A stretch of 64,000 nt of DNA. It comes from Thalassia testudinum. Lineage: Eukaryota; Streptophyta; Magnoliopsida; Alismatales; Hydrocharitaceae. This document shows, piece after piece, positions 46,641 through 59,193 of this stretch; within the stretch, counting starts at the first letter, position 1, and every line of letters begins with the position of its first letter. The translations under genes were made by a program, and so were the position numbers. Location: NCBI GenBank assembly GCA_037157565.1, contig JAZHRO010000046.1, positions 18,822,501-18,886,500 of the forward strand, written 5' to 3'. The notes below the pieces were generated by a model. That model saw only the letters and a program-made list of their open reading frames with translations, did not search any database and was not told the DNA's origin.

Positions 46641-48907
46641 TGTTTATCATTTGTAGAGTATTTTTTATAGGAAAACGTCGTAGTATAGCACGCAATGCGA
46701 TCAAACAAAGATATTTGTAAAAGGATAATGAGACGTGTGTCCCCGTCGTTCGTCTCTGGGAGGCATTTGTTTTACTTCTGAATTCAATCTTTTACCTCTC
46801 TACTTTGTTCAAAATCGCACGCTGATCTCTAGTTTTCTGATTAAAAATTCACCACTTCTATTATGAACCCTGATTACGTGCTTGTGTGTTAAATAAATCA
46901 CAAAGGTGAAAGTGTGAGTTTCTGTCCGCATGATTCTAGTGAGGTGGTGACTGTTTACAGAAAATGCATCTATAGTTAGATTTTCTATATTTTCAGGAAA
47001 TGACTTGCTTGTTGCGGAATAGATAAATGAGTGAAAATAGGCAACTTGAATCACGCAAAAATGATGGCAATCAATAAGCTCATGGTGATTTCAAAACATA
47101 GACATATATATATAGAAAATATATTTTTCATTCATTCATTTGGAGAGTGTTGCAACATGAACTAGTAGAGGAAAGCTTGCACATGAACGCTTAAAAATAT
47201 AGATCTAGCTATCAAAAAATGATCGCATACAAGAATCTACGGGGGGGATTTTGCATGCATCAATTGGGGAGAATAAGGACTACCCTACTAAGCAGTAATT
47301 AAAAGTAGTAAAACTATGAAGAGCATAAACTACTAATCTAGATCTAGCTGAACAGAAGGGCATTTGGAGGTGGTCTCCGATGGCCTTGGAGTGTTCAGGA
47401 GGAGAATGAGGGGCGGCGAATGGAGCTTAGGCCGACCCTTTGAGAGAGAAAGGAGTGATCTAGCATCCCAGCATGGTGTCCTTCATGGTGGTGGTCAACT
47501 CATGGAGATGGAGTAGAAGTGGCTAGCCTAAGTGGAGGTGGATGTGAATGGAGACAAGGAAGTGAATGGGTGGAAATGGCCACCCCTTTGGTCTTTCTAT
47601 ACACCTAAGCGATTCTCTCTAGAGAGGTGCGGAACTCTCTAGAGAGAGCCCAAGAGTGGCAGACCATAAGAGGATAGAAGTGGTTTTGAGATCCAAAAAA
47701 TGTGGATCTCAATTTGAATGCCTTTTGGTTGCTAAATTTGGCAACCAAGAGTGGTGCCACTTGGAGAGAGTTCTAGAGAACTCTAGATGTGTGGGATTGC
47801 ATGGACGGGTGTGTGTGTGTGTGTGTGTGTGCGGTCGTGCCCTATGTTGCTAGGTGGTTTAGGTAGGTGTATGCCTTGAATTAGGGTTACAAACCCTAAT
47901 TGCTAAGGGGAATCTGCAATTAAACTCAACCCAAGTTTAATTGAATGAGTGTGAACCTAATTGAGACTGAAATAACTCAATGAGGTTGGGTTTAGGTCAA
48001 TTGGACTCTCACTAAGTCCAACTGAACTTGTGTGGGTTGAGATCTAAACTCAATTGCACTCAATGAGTCCAATTGACTTAGGTAATGGTAATTGACTTTG
48101 ATCTAAGTTAATTGGGTTTGGTGATGACCTAATTAGGTCCTTAGGAAGGTCTAGAGATGATGTACTAGGGTTAGGACACCTTAATTTAGGTTCCAATGGG
48201 GTTGGGATTAGGTCTAGGGAGCTAGAAATCAAAGATCATGGCTTAAATCTCAAAATAGTGACTGGAGACCAATCCAAGACATCCAAAAACAAAATCAGAC
48301 GACTTATACTCAAAAATCAGAAGTCCATACTTCAGTTCTAGACATCCAATATGAGTCAGGGTGAAATCAAGGTTCTGTTTTGGGTATTCTGCAAAAATTG
48401 GATGTCTGACAAAGTGTCTGGACATCCAATAACACTGCAGAAGTGGGTCTGAGGTGTGCGGGAGATGGCTAAGGTTCCTGGACATCCTATAACTTATTTG
48501 GACGTACAAATAAGTGTTGAAACTATGATTTTAGGGCTTCCTAAGGTGCTGTGACCTAATCTAATGGTGGTTAAGGCTTTGGGGAAGTCTCTAGGCTATC
48601 CTAAGGCTAGGATGGACCTAAGCTCTTCACATTTTACTGCTTTATTTCTACTTAATAGAGTAGCAAACCTTAACTCTCTTACATCATTATTCCTACATCT
48701 AATCTAAGCCTTCTGCTCCAGCTCTGCTGCAACACCCGTTATTCCTGATTCATCTTCAGATCCTGCTCCAGATTCAGCTCCTGATTAGATTATTGCCTGC
48801 AATTGACATAATGCACTTAATTAGCACATTATAACATTATTTTATGCATAGCTAAAGGAAAGCAGTAAAGATGCAGATAATGCCATGCATGAATAATCCT
48901 AACTTTT
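46641..48907 (-). repeat. 5' LTR of E, outer end truncated
   Basis: Aligned with 13337-15649 until AATAATCCTAACTTTT (48907), where homology stops about 75 bp before the expected LTR end and D DNA begins. A (GT)n run at 47809-47831 is longer than in the 3' LTR. Confidence 0.82.
47809..47831 (+). repeat. GT microsatellite in E 5' LTR
   Basis: About 11.5 GT units; the same site holds about 8 units at 14481-14497 and 6 at 6798-6810, so it has changed length since the copies diverged. Confidence 0.9.
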
Positions 48908-49987
48908 TGAAGAGAACTTATTCAAAAAGTTATTCAGGTCTTCGGGCTTAATTAGCCCGGGTGTCCACTTGAATGTGGACTTAGTCTTGAGTCCTCGCCA
49001 AGTAATTATATTTTAAATTGGTCAATAAGTTGGGGTGATAAGTATATAATTTATCAACCTGCCCTCTGATTTGAGGGGACTTTAAGCCTAATTATCTACA
49101 CACTTTTTGCACTGACTCACTTTTAGGCAATTTCTTCAAAAATTGGGTAGCTAATGAACCATCTAGGGTGGTGTACTTGGCAAGTTGTCAGTGGTAATAG
49201 CTCATCGGTCGATTGTCCAAAGCCTAGCCACAAGATCATTTTTGTCATACTGCCATTAGGTAAATCTTTTATCAGGGAAGCCACCTACTTAAAAAAAATA
49301 GAGAGAAAAGAAGAAAAAATATATAGAAAAAGGAGAAAATAAAAAGATAAACAAAATCACGCTTCACTGCACAAGTATGGCGGGCAAGTTGCCATGGGTG
49401 ATAGCCCATTGGCTGGTTATCCAGAGTCCAGCTCATAAAAATGCACAATAATTCCCAAAACACTTAGGGAAGAAGCGGGGAAGTAGAATAAACCAGGGAG
49501 ATATACACTGAGCTTGCCCTTGTGTTGACACCATAAATAAAAGAAGCTGGGAGAAAGCTACCATTCAAAAAGATAAATCTCTTGGCAAGGTCACCTAGGG
49601 TCGTAGCTACCCGAAGTTCGCTTTAACAGCCGCTTAGTGAGTATTTCATTCTTTTCATTAGATGCTTAGTACACAGAGTCCTTTTCGAGTCTTGGACGGG
49701 TCAGGTAGCCGTAAAAAGTTATCCCAGAACTCTCGAACTCCAAAAGTACAAAAAATTTAGAAAAGAAGAAAAGCAAAAAACAAATGCAACTTCCCTTTTC
49801 AAATAAGGCGAGGACTTGGGCGGTCTGCATTCTGGTAGACACCTGGATACTATTGAGTCTTCGTAGTTTACGACCTTAGTTGAAATTTTCTATTGTTAAT
49901 AAATAACTTAGGCCTAAGCAATCGAGTCCTAATTCTACTTTAATACATGGCATGTAGTTTAATTTTTCTATGGACTAGCAAAAGATA
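48908..49987 (+). other. 3' noncoding region of D
   Basis: No gene. Contains twice-used phrases TTGGCAAGTTGTCAGTGGTAATAGC (49177) and GGGCAAGTTGCCATGGGTGATAGCCC (49382), an imperfect internal duplication of about 205 bp spacing, and ends in the polypurine tract. Confidence 0.6.
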
Positions 49988-49999
49988 GGCATGGGGGTA
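49988..49999 (+). other. Polypurine tract of D
   Basis: GGCATGGGGGTA, identical to that of I, directly before the 3' LTR. Confidence 0.85.
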
Positions 50000-51738
50000 T
50001 GATATCGACACATCTATTTAGGTTAAAATGCCTAATCATGCATGTTCCTAGGATTAGATTTTCATTTCATGTTATGAATATTGTATAGCATGCATCATTC
50101 TGCATTTAGAGTAGTTGTATATATTTTAGGTTAATTAGGACTCTTCTATGGTTAGGAGAGAAGAAGATTTATTTCAGGGCCTTAGATGGACGATAGACCA
50201 TACTAATCTGATCAGGATGATGATCGGAATCAAACGTCTCTGAAATCGTCTAGATCAAAGTCTCATAGATCATATGAAGTTCGAGGGAAACCAACGGCCA
50301 AGGGGGCAATGTGACATCCATAAAGGCTTCGGATGAAAAATCAACCATACAGATGTATCCGAAGCAATGATCACAGTCTAGCAATGTGAAAATCAACTCA
50401 ATCCAAGTACCATGGCACCCTCTGCAATAGAAAGAAGATGAACGGCCCAGATGGCACCACGTGGCACCATCTAGGTAACTCAACACTGGCCAGCAGCAAC
50501 TGGCCATGCCCTTCACCTTCTACGCCTTCAAATCTGAGCCGTTGGATCAAGATTTAACAGCTGGGATGCCTCCACACCCACAGCACTCAATTCATCTTTG
50601 AGACACAAAAGTGCCTGCAACGCATTGGTCGCGAGGGGTGCTCTCAAATCACAGGCGCGTGGTCGAATCCATGCGAATGCACACAATTAACCGTGATAGC
50701 ACAAGCGCCAAATTGGGCCACACGATCTTCATCGAATGGCGCAAGAGGCTCCACATGGACACACAGATGATTGTTGATATGCCTGCGCCATCCAACGCCA
50801 TCTGAGGGAGCGTGAGTTGGAGGCTACAGTAACAGTTGTAAGAGCCTTCAGTGACGCTTGTAGCTGTCACTAATGGCCTGCGCTATGCGCATGCCAGCAA
50901 AGGAATTGATGAATGCCAGTAGGCTTTAGCGATGTTTTAGGGATTAGCTGGCACGGATCTATAGCAATGCCTTTGATGTCACTAAATGCCCTCTACACAA
51001 ATTGCCCTCTTCCCTTCACTATAAAAGGACCCTTACAGCTCACCTCCTTCATCTCTTCCTTTCTTCCTTTCACCACCTCCAAGGATCTAGAGAGAGCTTG
51101 TCCTAAGCCTAGGATGCTCCTCTAGAGTAGAAAAGAAAATAGTTTTCCTACCTCACATCCCCATTCGTGGAGCATCCAGTGGTCATCCTCTCACCGCCCT
51201 TTAGGAAGATGATCCTCGCCGCAACACCATCATGCCCTATCCTCCATCCTCCAGCTCCATCCCCGTTCGTCTCACTCCTCACCACCTTCCTCCAAGCGAC
51301 GTCAAAGAAAGTCATCCTCCAAGCGACCGTTGAGGGTGATTTCTCTCACCCATCTCTATCTTTATTGCTTTCGTAGTATAGTTTTCCCACTTTCCTAGTT
51401 GTACGAAACATTTGGCTATAAAAATCGAAGATTGTTTCTCTCTTTATCTCTATCTCTCTCTTTTATTTTCCAAGTAGATTAGCTAGAATTCATCGACCTG
51501 ATCTCTTTCATGCTAAAAGTATCAAAAAAATTAGAAAAGATAAAAATGACAAAAATAAATAAAGAGCAAAACACGGATTTTCAAAACCAAATGTTTGCCT
51601 CCCTGTGTTCAACCCAAGACTCACTTTTCGAGTTTCGGTTATAAATTTTATCTAATCGACGGATTTTCCCATGAATCGAACTACGACGATGGGTTTTCCA
51701 AAATTCGAACCTTTACACATGCAAATCTGACATAATCA
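50000..51738 (+). repeat. 3' LTR of D (1739 bp)
   Basis: Starts TGATATCGACACATC and ends ACATAATCA (TG...CA). TATA box TATAAAAG at 51020-51027. Partner of 8593-10380. Confidence 0.85.
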
Positions 51739-53613
51739 CAAACAAACTGGAGTTAGCGTTACCTGAGTTAGCTTTAAGGTGTGTAGCATTGCGAAACCTA
51801 ATAGCGTTATATCGGGGTGCTAATTTATGTCACTATACCAAGATTCATCCCGAGAGAAGAGTAGCTTTACTAGACTTTTCATGGTTTTGTTTCTTCTTGA
51901 GGATTTGACGTAAAAAGACTCAATCATGGTGAATCCATGGACCAAGCTTTCTTATAGAGGCTTTCTTTTTCAAGGTCTGTAAACAATTGAAAGCCCTATT
52001 TTTCTTAGGTCTAATTTTGTATATAAACAAGTTTATTTAGCCATCCTTTATGTTTTGTAAATAAACAAAATTTTTTTATTTTTAATCTGTTTTTATCTTT
52101 GTAGGTTAGGTAAGTTGGATGGCTTGCCATCACAAGTACTTCACTACATCAGGTCATATCTATCTAAACTAATCCCTTTCTTTTATTTTTATGCCATTAC
52201 GAACAATGCCATTTAAGTTGGCGGTGGGGAAAACCTATTTTCCTTCCTATTATTATTCGACCTATATTCATTTTTCAATGTGTTGTGTAAGCTGCAATTT
52301 TTAAGTTTTAGCTGAGTTATTTTTTGAAAACAAAAAAGATCTTCAAAACTTGCATGCTTTATCTTTTATTTTGCATTAAAAAAAATGTTTCTAAAGTTTG
52401 CATGCATTTAGTTGTGTTTTTCCTTTTTTTTTGTTTTTGAAAGATGATGAAAATGCCCCTTTGATAAGGAGTTGTTACCTTAGGAAGTATACTTAGGTTT
52501 AATTCAATGGCTCTTCAGGTCTTAGACTTAATTATTAAGGTGATCAACTAAGATTTAGGATTTTGACATATGTTAGGCATTATAGTCTTGTTATTGCCTG
52601 GTATTGAGTTGAAGAGTGAAGAGTAATCAGGATTTATTTTCAACCATCTGCTTAGAAGAGTTTGAAATTCAAGTATTCCCTTATATTCACTATTCACACT
52701 GATAAGTTGTCCGGCACAAATGTTTTTAGGAGTTTGGTTTTTCAGAGTCTCAAATCTTAATTACTATTATCCACTTCACTTAGGAGGATTTCTGAACTAG
52801 TTTTGGGAAGCTCTTATTATCCACATGGGAAAATGGAATAAACGCACCTAACTATTGAGTGTGATTTAGGTGAAGAATTAGGTTCTTTAAAAATATATAT
52901 ATATAGAAAAAAAAGGAAAAGAAATTAGAAAATTTCATAAAGTCCTATCCTTTACACCATTTTTAGTGGGAGGCATTGTATATATCTTGCAAAAATAAAA
53001 GAAGAATGAACCTAATTCTAATCTTAGTCAAATACTCAACAACAATAAACTTAATACATGTCTTGGGATTCATAAGCCTTTGTGACTCGAGCCAATAAGT
53101 CCTTTGGAGTGCTTTATCACTCAGTACCCTAAGGCCAACTGGTCTGGGAGTTGTAGATGTAAGGCTCACTACATGGGTCACGTAGAAAGCCCAATGAACC
53201 AAACATACACTAGGAGTTGATGACTAGTAACAGAGGGTGTACTAGGAAAGAATCCAAGGTGATTGTGGAGTTTAATTGGGCTAATAAATTTAGACTTTGG
53301 AGACTTGATTTCTTCTATTGTGGCTTGTAATCTTTTTCAATCCACATACACGAATACTTGATTTATTTCTAGCTTTTTTCTAAACTTTGGTTGACTGTAA
53401 GTTCTTTAGAAATTCACTTGTGACACTTGAAGCCAAGAATAATGAGAGTCCCTTATGTTTATTTGTCACTTAGGAGTTGTTGATCCATTATTTAAACGGA
53501 ATGTTATATAACAAAAGTTAATGGTGATGATTGGTTAAGGTGGGTCCTAACTTCATAGTTTTGCTATTTTATTCTATTTTTACTCCTGAGCTTTTGCTAG
53601 GGACTAGCAAAAT
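51739..53613 (+). mobile_element. H, right fragment: 3' noncoding part
   Basis: Resumes after D with CAAAC. AT-rich, no coding region. GCTTGCCATCACAAGTACTTC (52119) and CAGGTCTTAGACTTAATTATTA (52518) are the same kind of 3' phrases as in D, so H is an Athila/Tat relative read on the + strand. Confidence 0.6.
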
Positions 53614-53627
53614 GTAAGTTAGGGGTG
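53614..53627 (+). other. Polypurine tract of H
   Basis: GTAAGTTAGGGGTG before TGATGAAACTACATT; equivalent to GGCATGGGGGTA in I and D. Confidence 0.6.
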
Positions 53628-54917
53628 TGATGAAACTACATTCGTATTTGATAATTTGTTAATTTTAATGTAGTTGCATACCTAAATATAAATAATTAGC
53701 TTAATAATAGATCTAATAGCTTAATTAACACCTTTGCATACAAAAAATCTACATAATGTTAAATTACACATATTTGCATATTATTACAAGATTATTTTAT
53801 GTATGTAGGTACTGCAGGTTCATTAAAGTCATATTATTAAATATGCATGGAGAGGGGTGATCTAATTCCTTAGTCTTATTTTATATACCATCAATTAAAT
53901 ATTCCTTCAATTAATTACTTAGGTTGAGCCTAATTCTCTAATTGAACTTGATTTGAGTTAATTAGTATTTGCTTGGGTCAAAGTCTATTCTTAATCAACC
54001 AACCCAACATAATTTCATTTTTACCCCAATTACTTTTATAACATTATGTTTCTTTTTATCCCCTCCATCCATCCTATTAATTCCCTCATCTCATTTAAAG
54101 AAAATAAAAATAAAAAAACCCACGCATACACCCACATCTCCATAACTTCTCCCACAAACTTGTAACCCCTTTGTAACCATTCCCTCCCCTCATCCCTCTA
54201 CTTATCCCGCATCTTCCCTGCCAATAAAGACAATCGACTACTCACCCCCCTCCCTATCCCTCATAAACTTCGCCTTCCTCCTCCCATTTTTCCTTCTCTC
54301 TCTTCCATCACAACAACCCACCACCACCATAGGTGGCAACTCATGCCCCTTCCACTCCCTTTGTACTCCCTCTCCCTCTCCCTCTTAAACTCCTCCTTCC
54401 TCCTTTCATTTTCTCTCTTCTCCTTCCCCAAACAAAGCTGCAACGACATTAGCAAACCCAACAACTCTCCACCATCACAACAGCACAATCTCCCCTCCTC
54501 TCTTCGCCTTAGCCTCTTCACCTTCCCCAACTCCCTTTCCTCCTTTTTCCTTCTCCCTGCTCCTAACTGCAACACCGGGCTGCACCACTCCACCACTACC
54601 GTAGGCCACTAGCCCCATCACCACCAACACCCTGCAGCCGCTCCCTCTCCTCCTCTTCTTCATCGTTGATGCTCCCTACCCCTAATTGCAACCCACTCCG
54701 CCGTGACACCAGGCTACACCACTCCACCACCACTAGACCTTCCTCTCCTTTTCTTCATCCTCCTCTTCTACTCTCCATAGTTAACCCCATTGGACCCAAC
54801 ACCTTCTGCCACCAAATATGATCAACTCCCATCACCATTCAACAAGAAATTACCTTGCAATTTTTCCTCTCTACCTCTTCGTCGATTTGATTTTCCATAT
54901 TATGTCCTACATGCTAT
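53628..54917 (+). repeat. 3' LTR of H, truncated by J
   Basis: Begins TGATGAAACTACATTCG after the polypurine tract. Its second half (54120-54800) is CT-rich pyrimidine DNA without a credible gene. It stops where the J LTR begins; the rest is not identifiable in the window. Confidence 0.6.
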
Positions 54918-57506
54918 TGATGTGCAAAAATTGACTTTTAGAAACACGCATCGTAGTATAGGTCAAAAATCGCGACAACACTTAAATTTATAAAACTCGA
55001 AATAAAGAAATAAGTCCGAGGTCATTTGCAGGGAGCAAATTGGCAATTCCAACCTACTAATCACAATATCAAGAATAATATATAATTCAAACCATAATAA
55101 TACTCAGAAGAATATTTAAATAAAATCAAAGAGTAAAAATGCAAAAAGATGGGGTTAAGATGGTGGTTTGAACCACTAATTTACCCAAATGTTTAAGCTA
55201 TGCAATTATCTCAAATATTTCAACAGTATTAATCAAATATCACAAATATTAGAACCAACACAAGCATGAGGTCAGATGTCTGCTTAAGGATTCTAATGCC
55301 TTATCTCGAGCTTTAGAGAAGCGAAGGCACAACAACAGCACACCAACAAAGAGGTGCAAGGGCCTGTCAAATCTCAGCTAAGTATTGAGTGCAGGGGGTT
55401 TGCATGAATCCCGAGGTCAATGGTGCAAAACCCTCTCCCCTTCTCGATTCTCTTTCCTTATTCTCAAATCAGACCAAGGTGAACAGTACCGGGTAAACGG
55501 CTTAGTAGACCAGAGACAAGACTTGTCGACGTGCATAGTGGGTGAGGTGTGCGCACATGCAATGAGTGGGACCTCACCACATGTGTTGAGGCGAAGAGCC
55601 TCTGGCACCAATTCCTTTTATACACTACAGCATGCTTCAAAATCTCTAATGTGGGACTAAAGTGGGTAGCTCCTTTAGCGAGTTGCAACTGAAGATTGAG
55701 GATGAAATTGCTGCTATTATGGGTGCTGCTTTGCTCAATTGAAGCCCCAGATGAGCTTTAGGAATCAATCCTCTTTGAGAGTTGATAGCAGCTAGGCGAG
55801 TGAGAGCTGAGAAGGGGTAGACGTGGTTGGAGAAGATAGCTGCAGCAGTAAAGCTCTGATCAAAGACTTGAAATATAAAATATAGCCTTTTGGCTTCATC
55901 AGATATGTTTAGGTGTTTCACTGTGAAGAGGTGCATGCAATGGTGGTGGTATTAGGGTGAGTGGTGCTTAGAAGAGCTTTGTTGGTGACGAAAACAAGGG
56001 CGGAGGGTGGGCTTGTTCGATAAGCAGGTGGAGAGTGTGAAACCCCAAATAAATTTAGGGCTTTTGAAGAGGAAGGTAAGGCAGAGCTTGTGGAGGTGAT
56101 CGTTTGGTGATTGGAGCAATGTGGATGCTATGCGAACTCACTAGGGTTTCGTCGACTGTAGGGAAGATGAAGTGTGTGCAGGCGGTGTAGTGGTTGAAAC
56201 TGAAGCTAAGGTGGATGAAAATGAAGTGGAGAAGTGGAGGTGGAGGTCAGAGGGAAGGAAGAGGGGAAATAGGGAATGAAAGGCATTGGCGTTGGCAAGT
56301 CGATGTTGAGGAAGATGGAGTCTAGTGGAGTGTCAGTGATGAAGAAGAGGTGGATGGCGACCAAAGTTTGCCTAGTTGCAGTCGCGAAGAAGAGAGGAAG
56401 CTGGAGGGCTATCCAATTTGCTGGTTGGATGGCCAGAGAAGGAAGACAGAGGTGGCCACTGGAGCTGTGTTGTGGAGCTGGCCGGAGGAGGAGAAGAATA
56501 GGTTTTTCTAGTTTAGATTAGGCAAGTTTTGACCGCAAAACATCAAGGAGTTTAAATAGAGCTCATTCTTAAGCTCAATTGGCAAGGAATCACGTATAAG
56601 TCTGCGAATCTAGGGATCTTTCAATGTCAGAAATCATGAGCTCTTCTAAGGTTGGTTGTTCAAATTAGGATCCAAGATGTGGGGGAATTAATTCTCCACT
56701 ATCTGAACATCATTCCCACCAATTTTGGTGGTATTTGTTGGAGAAATGAAGCTAGTTTCCTCCTTTAGAAGTCGGCACCATTAGGTTGAGTTCTGTTACC
56801 ACTAACCATAGCAGAAGAGGCTAATTTGTTAAGGGTATGAGAAAGTTAGGGATGGAATTGCAAGTAATTTTTAAACTTAGGTGTTTAGATGTAAGGAGTC
56901 GAGATTTAAGGGATTAAATTGCAAACTAGATCAACATGGAATCTGATTGGGCCCAAATTTTGGCTTTAGCATAATTTAAACCTATGGAATCTGATGGTGA
57001 AGTTTGATTTAAGTTTTGACGACATTTGATTGGGCAATTTGCACAGAAACCCAAATTAGAGAAAAATCCCATCTGAGACTTCAAGATTGAAATAGGTTCA
57101 GATGGTTAAATCAAGGGTACCAAACCTCTTAAATATTTTTCTATGAATTTTAAGAGTTGTAGATGAATTTTATCCTAACCAGAACCTCTTCAATTTAAGT
57201 GAGACTGAAATTAGGTTTTTGTATTCTAATTTGGTTCTCAAAACACATGAAACCCTATTTCTATTTGTGTGAACCCACTCTTTGGACTTTAATGCTTATT
57301 TAACCTTAGATTAACCCCTGACAAACCTCGTGGTTGCTCTGCATTTGTGATGTGCTATTCAAACTGCAAAATTAACCCTAATTTGTTATTCTCTCCTCGA
57401 AACGAATCTGCATGGAATTACGGACCTCAAATAATTATTCAAGAACATCTGTCACTTGATTTCAACTAATTCAAGTTAGTTATGGATAATGATGGTCTTG
57501 CCATCA
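54918..57506 (-). repeat. 3' LTR of J (about 2.59 kb)
   Basis: Minus strand starts TGATGGCAAGACCATCATT, like TGATGAGAACCTCATCAT in I; its other end (CGTAGTATAGGTCAAAAATC on +) parallels 18440-18470. Left limit uncertain by 3 bases. GAATCTGATGGTGAA at 56999 matches 20644 in I. A candidate minus-strand TATA-like CTATTTAAAC lies near 56551. Confidence 0.72.
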
Positions 57507-57518
57507 TGCCCCCACGCC
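57507..57518 (-). other. Polypurine tract of J
   Basis: Minus strand GGCGTGGGGGCA before the LTR. Confidence 0.7.
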
Positions 57519-59193
57519 TAACTTTTACTAGTCTCTAGCAAACTCTTTTGGAAAGAACTTGATTGCTAGACCATGCTTTGATGCTTAGATGCCAGATTTG
57601 TGCCACTCTCTAGAATTCTGATTAGAATGGCAATAATAGGCCTAAAGGTACTAACATACTAGTCAAGATCCAAACCTTACTAGCTTCAGCCTAGGTCTAC
57701 CGCAAAGGTTTCTAAGGCCCACAAAAACTACTCAGAGGTTTGTTAACCCCAGCGGTTAAAGCACCCATGCATAGGCGTATTAACTCCTAGTTAAATTTGC
57801 CAGTGCATTTTTAGCAGGAGAGAGATGAAGAAGGATATTTCATTTTGAGAGTTTTCACTCTTCTTTTTTTATGTTTCCCTAAATCCATCCTAAGATTTGC
57901 ACTAAACATGGTATATATCAGATTCCTTGTCCCCACCATTAATCCTCGAAGGGTCCTTGGCTTTCGATGCTTCAAGATAGCATCGCCCATGGCAACCCCC
58001 AGAACACCTAGCTTTTCACACTTCGGGATAGTGTCGCCCATGGAGTTCTGTAGCCAAATTCAGGCCCTACCGATCGACATTTCGGGATAATCATGCCTAT
58101 GGTACCTGAATCAGTATAAGGTGCTTGCATGCCCTCGATAGGATATTTAGATATCCTGGGAGACAAGCACTGAGGAGATAATATGTTAATACGCATCTTC
58201 GAGTGGAATTTCCCACCTCTCCACACTGGGAACTCGTCCAATCAACTTGTGTTTTCGAGCCACTCCTAAGCTAGATCTTTGAGATGAGTTTTCAAAGTAG
58301 AACACTTTTGACATGATTTCTTCATAAAGTGTACTGAACCACACTAGTGTGTGGATTTTGGGTGCTTAGGATACCAAGTCCTGCAAACCAAAGGGTAGGC
58401 AACAAGGTCGAATAATCCCTAAGCCTTAGACCTACTACAACAACTTTGCACTTTCAACAACCTCTTGAGGATTAATCCAGATCTTAACGAATACGTGAGT
58501 GTTTAAGTGCTAAATAGGTCCAAGAGGCCTAAGATCAATTGTCTTTGCTAATATCCTTATCTCTAGCAATTGAAGACTTAATCTTTGTTTTGATCTGGTC
58601 TAGAACTGAAGTAGATCCCATAATCAATTGTTATGACTTTTTCTCCTTTTTGACATTTTGTATTTCCTCCCCCTTTCCTCCTCAAGAAAGATTTTCAATC
58701 ATTTCTTAAAATTTTCCTCCCCTTTCTCTATTTCTTTTTTAACTTTTTACTTTTTTAATTTTTTTGCAATGTATTCTTTTTGTGAGAACCCCTCAAAGAA
58801 TTGAATTTCCATATATTTATAGTTTAACACCCCCTCATGCCTATGTTTTGCAATGTTCTCATTGAAAACTAGGTGGGTACGAATTCAGCTTGGCTCAAGC
58901 TTTAGAACAGGATCAAAGGGTAGGTGAACAGGGCAGGATGATTGTTATAGATGATTTCAAGCTTTGATATAACTATCAAAGGTGGAGTCGGTTGTTCAAA
59001 AGGAAAATTGGAGTGTAACTCAAAAGGATGATCATAAGGGTCACAGGCTTTTGGAATGATGGGTTGCCTCTCGTTAAGTGCTAAATTCAATGCCTTCAGT
59101 CGAGTAGAAGGTGGTCAAGGAAAAGGGGTGGTAAAATCAGAGGAATTTTGTAGAACAAACACCTTGATGAGTAGCCTAGTTGGTCCAACTAGG

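Larger units (their letters stand above)
13337..48907 (-). mobile_element. E: decayed Athila (Ty3/gypsy) element split by I, G2 and F
   Basis: Homologous LTRs lie at 13337-15649 (3', with a polypurine tract on its inner side) and 46641-48907 (5', with primer site 46638-46621). Between them on the minus strand come leader, gag, protease, RT, RNase H, integrase and 3' noncoding DNA in the correct order once I, G2 and F are removed. All coding parts carry stops or frameshifts. Integration into D is shown by D DNA on both sides. The D flank on the right starts inside E's truncated LTR, so no target duplication survives. Confidence 0.85.
8593..51738 (+). mobile_element. D: non-autonomous gypsy-like element carrying all of E, I, G2 and F
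   Basis: LTRs at 8593-10380 and 50000-51738 are homologous along their whole length and lie in the same orientation. The left one is followed by a primer site (10384-10401) and the right one is preceded by a perfect polypurine tract (49988-49999), so they are the 5' and 3' LTRs of one element. Its own DNA is 8593-13336 plus 48908-51738, about 7.6 kb; the rest is E with its own insertions. No protease, RT, RNase H or integrase motif is seen in D DNA. Primer site and polypurine tract match those of Athila elements, so mobilisation in trans by an Athila is likely. Confidence 0.72.
54918..59193 (-). mobile_element. J: 3' LTR and 3' noncoding part of an I-family Athila
   Basis: LTR 54918-57506, polypurine tract 57507-57518, then the same 3' noncoding region as in I (triple TTCGGGATA/CCATGG repeat at 57971-58106, and TTGCCTCTCGTTAAGTGC at 59064). 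It ends where K starts, close to the expected end of pol. Confidence 0.75.

Noticed and set aside
48998..49002. AAGTA as a target duplication partner for E (left copy 13332-13336)
   Set aside because: It lies about 90 bp from the visible LTR end and the LTR terminus is missing, so the match is not meaningful.
54261..54612. Overlapping ORFs of about 90-110 codons in CT-rich DNA
   Set aside because: Polypyrimidine/polypurine composition inside the H LTR explains the lack of stops.
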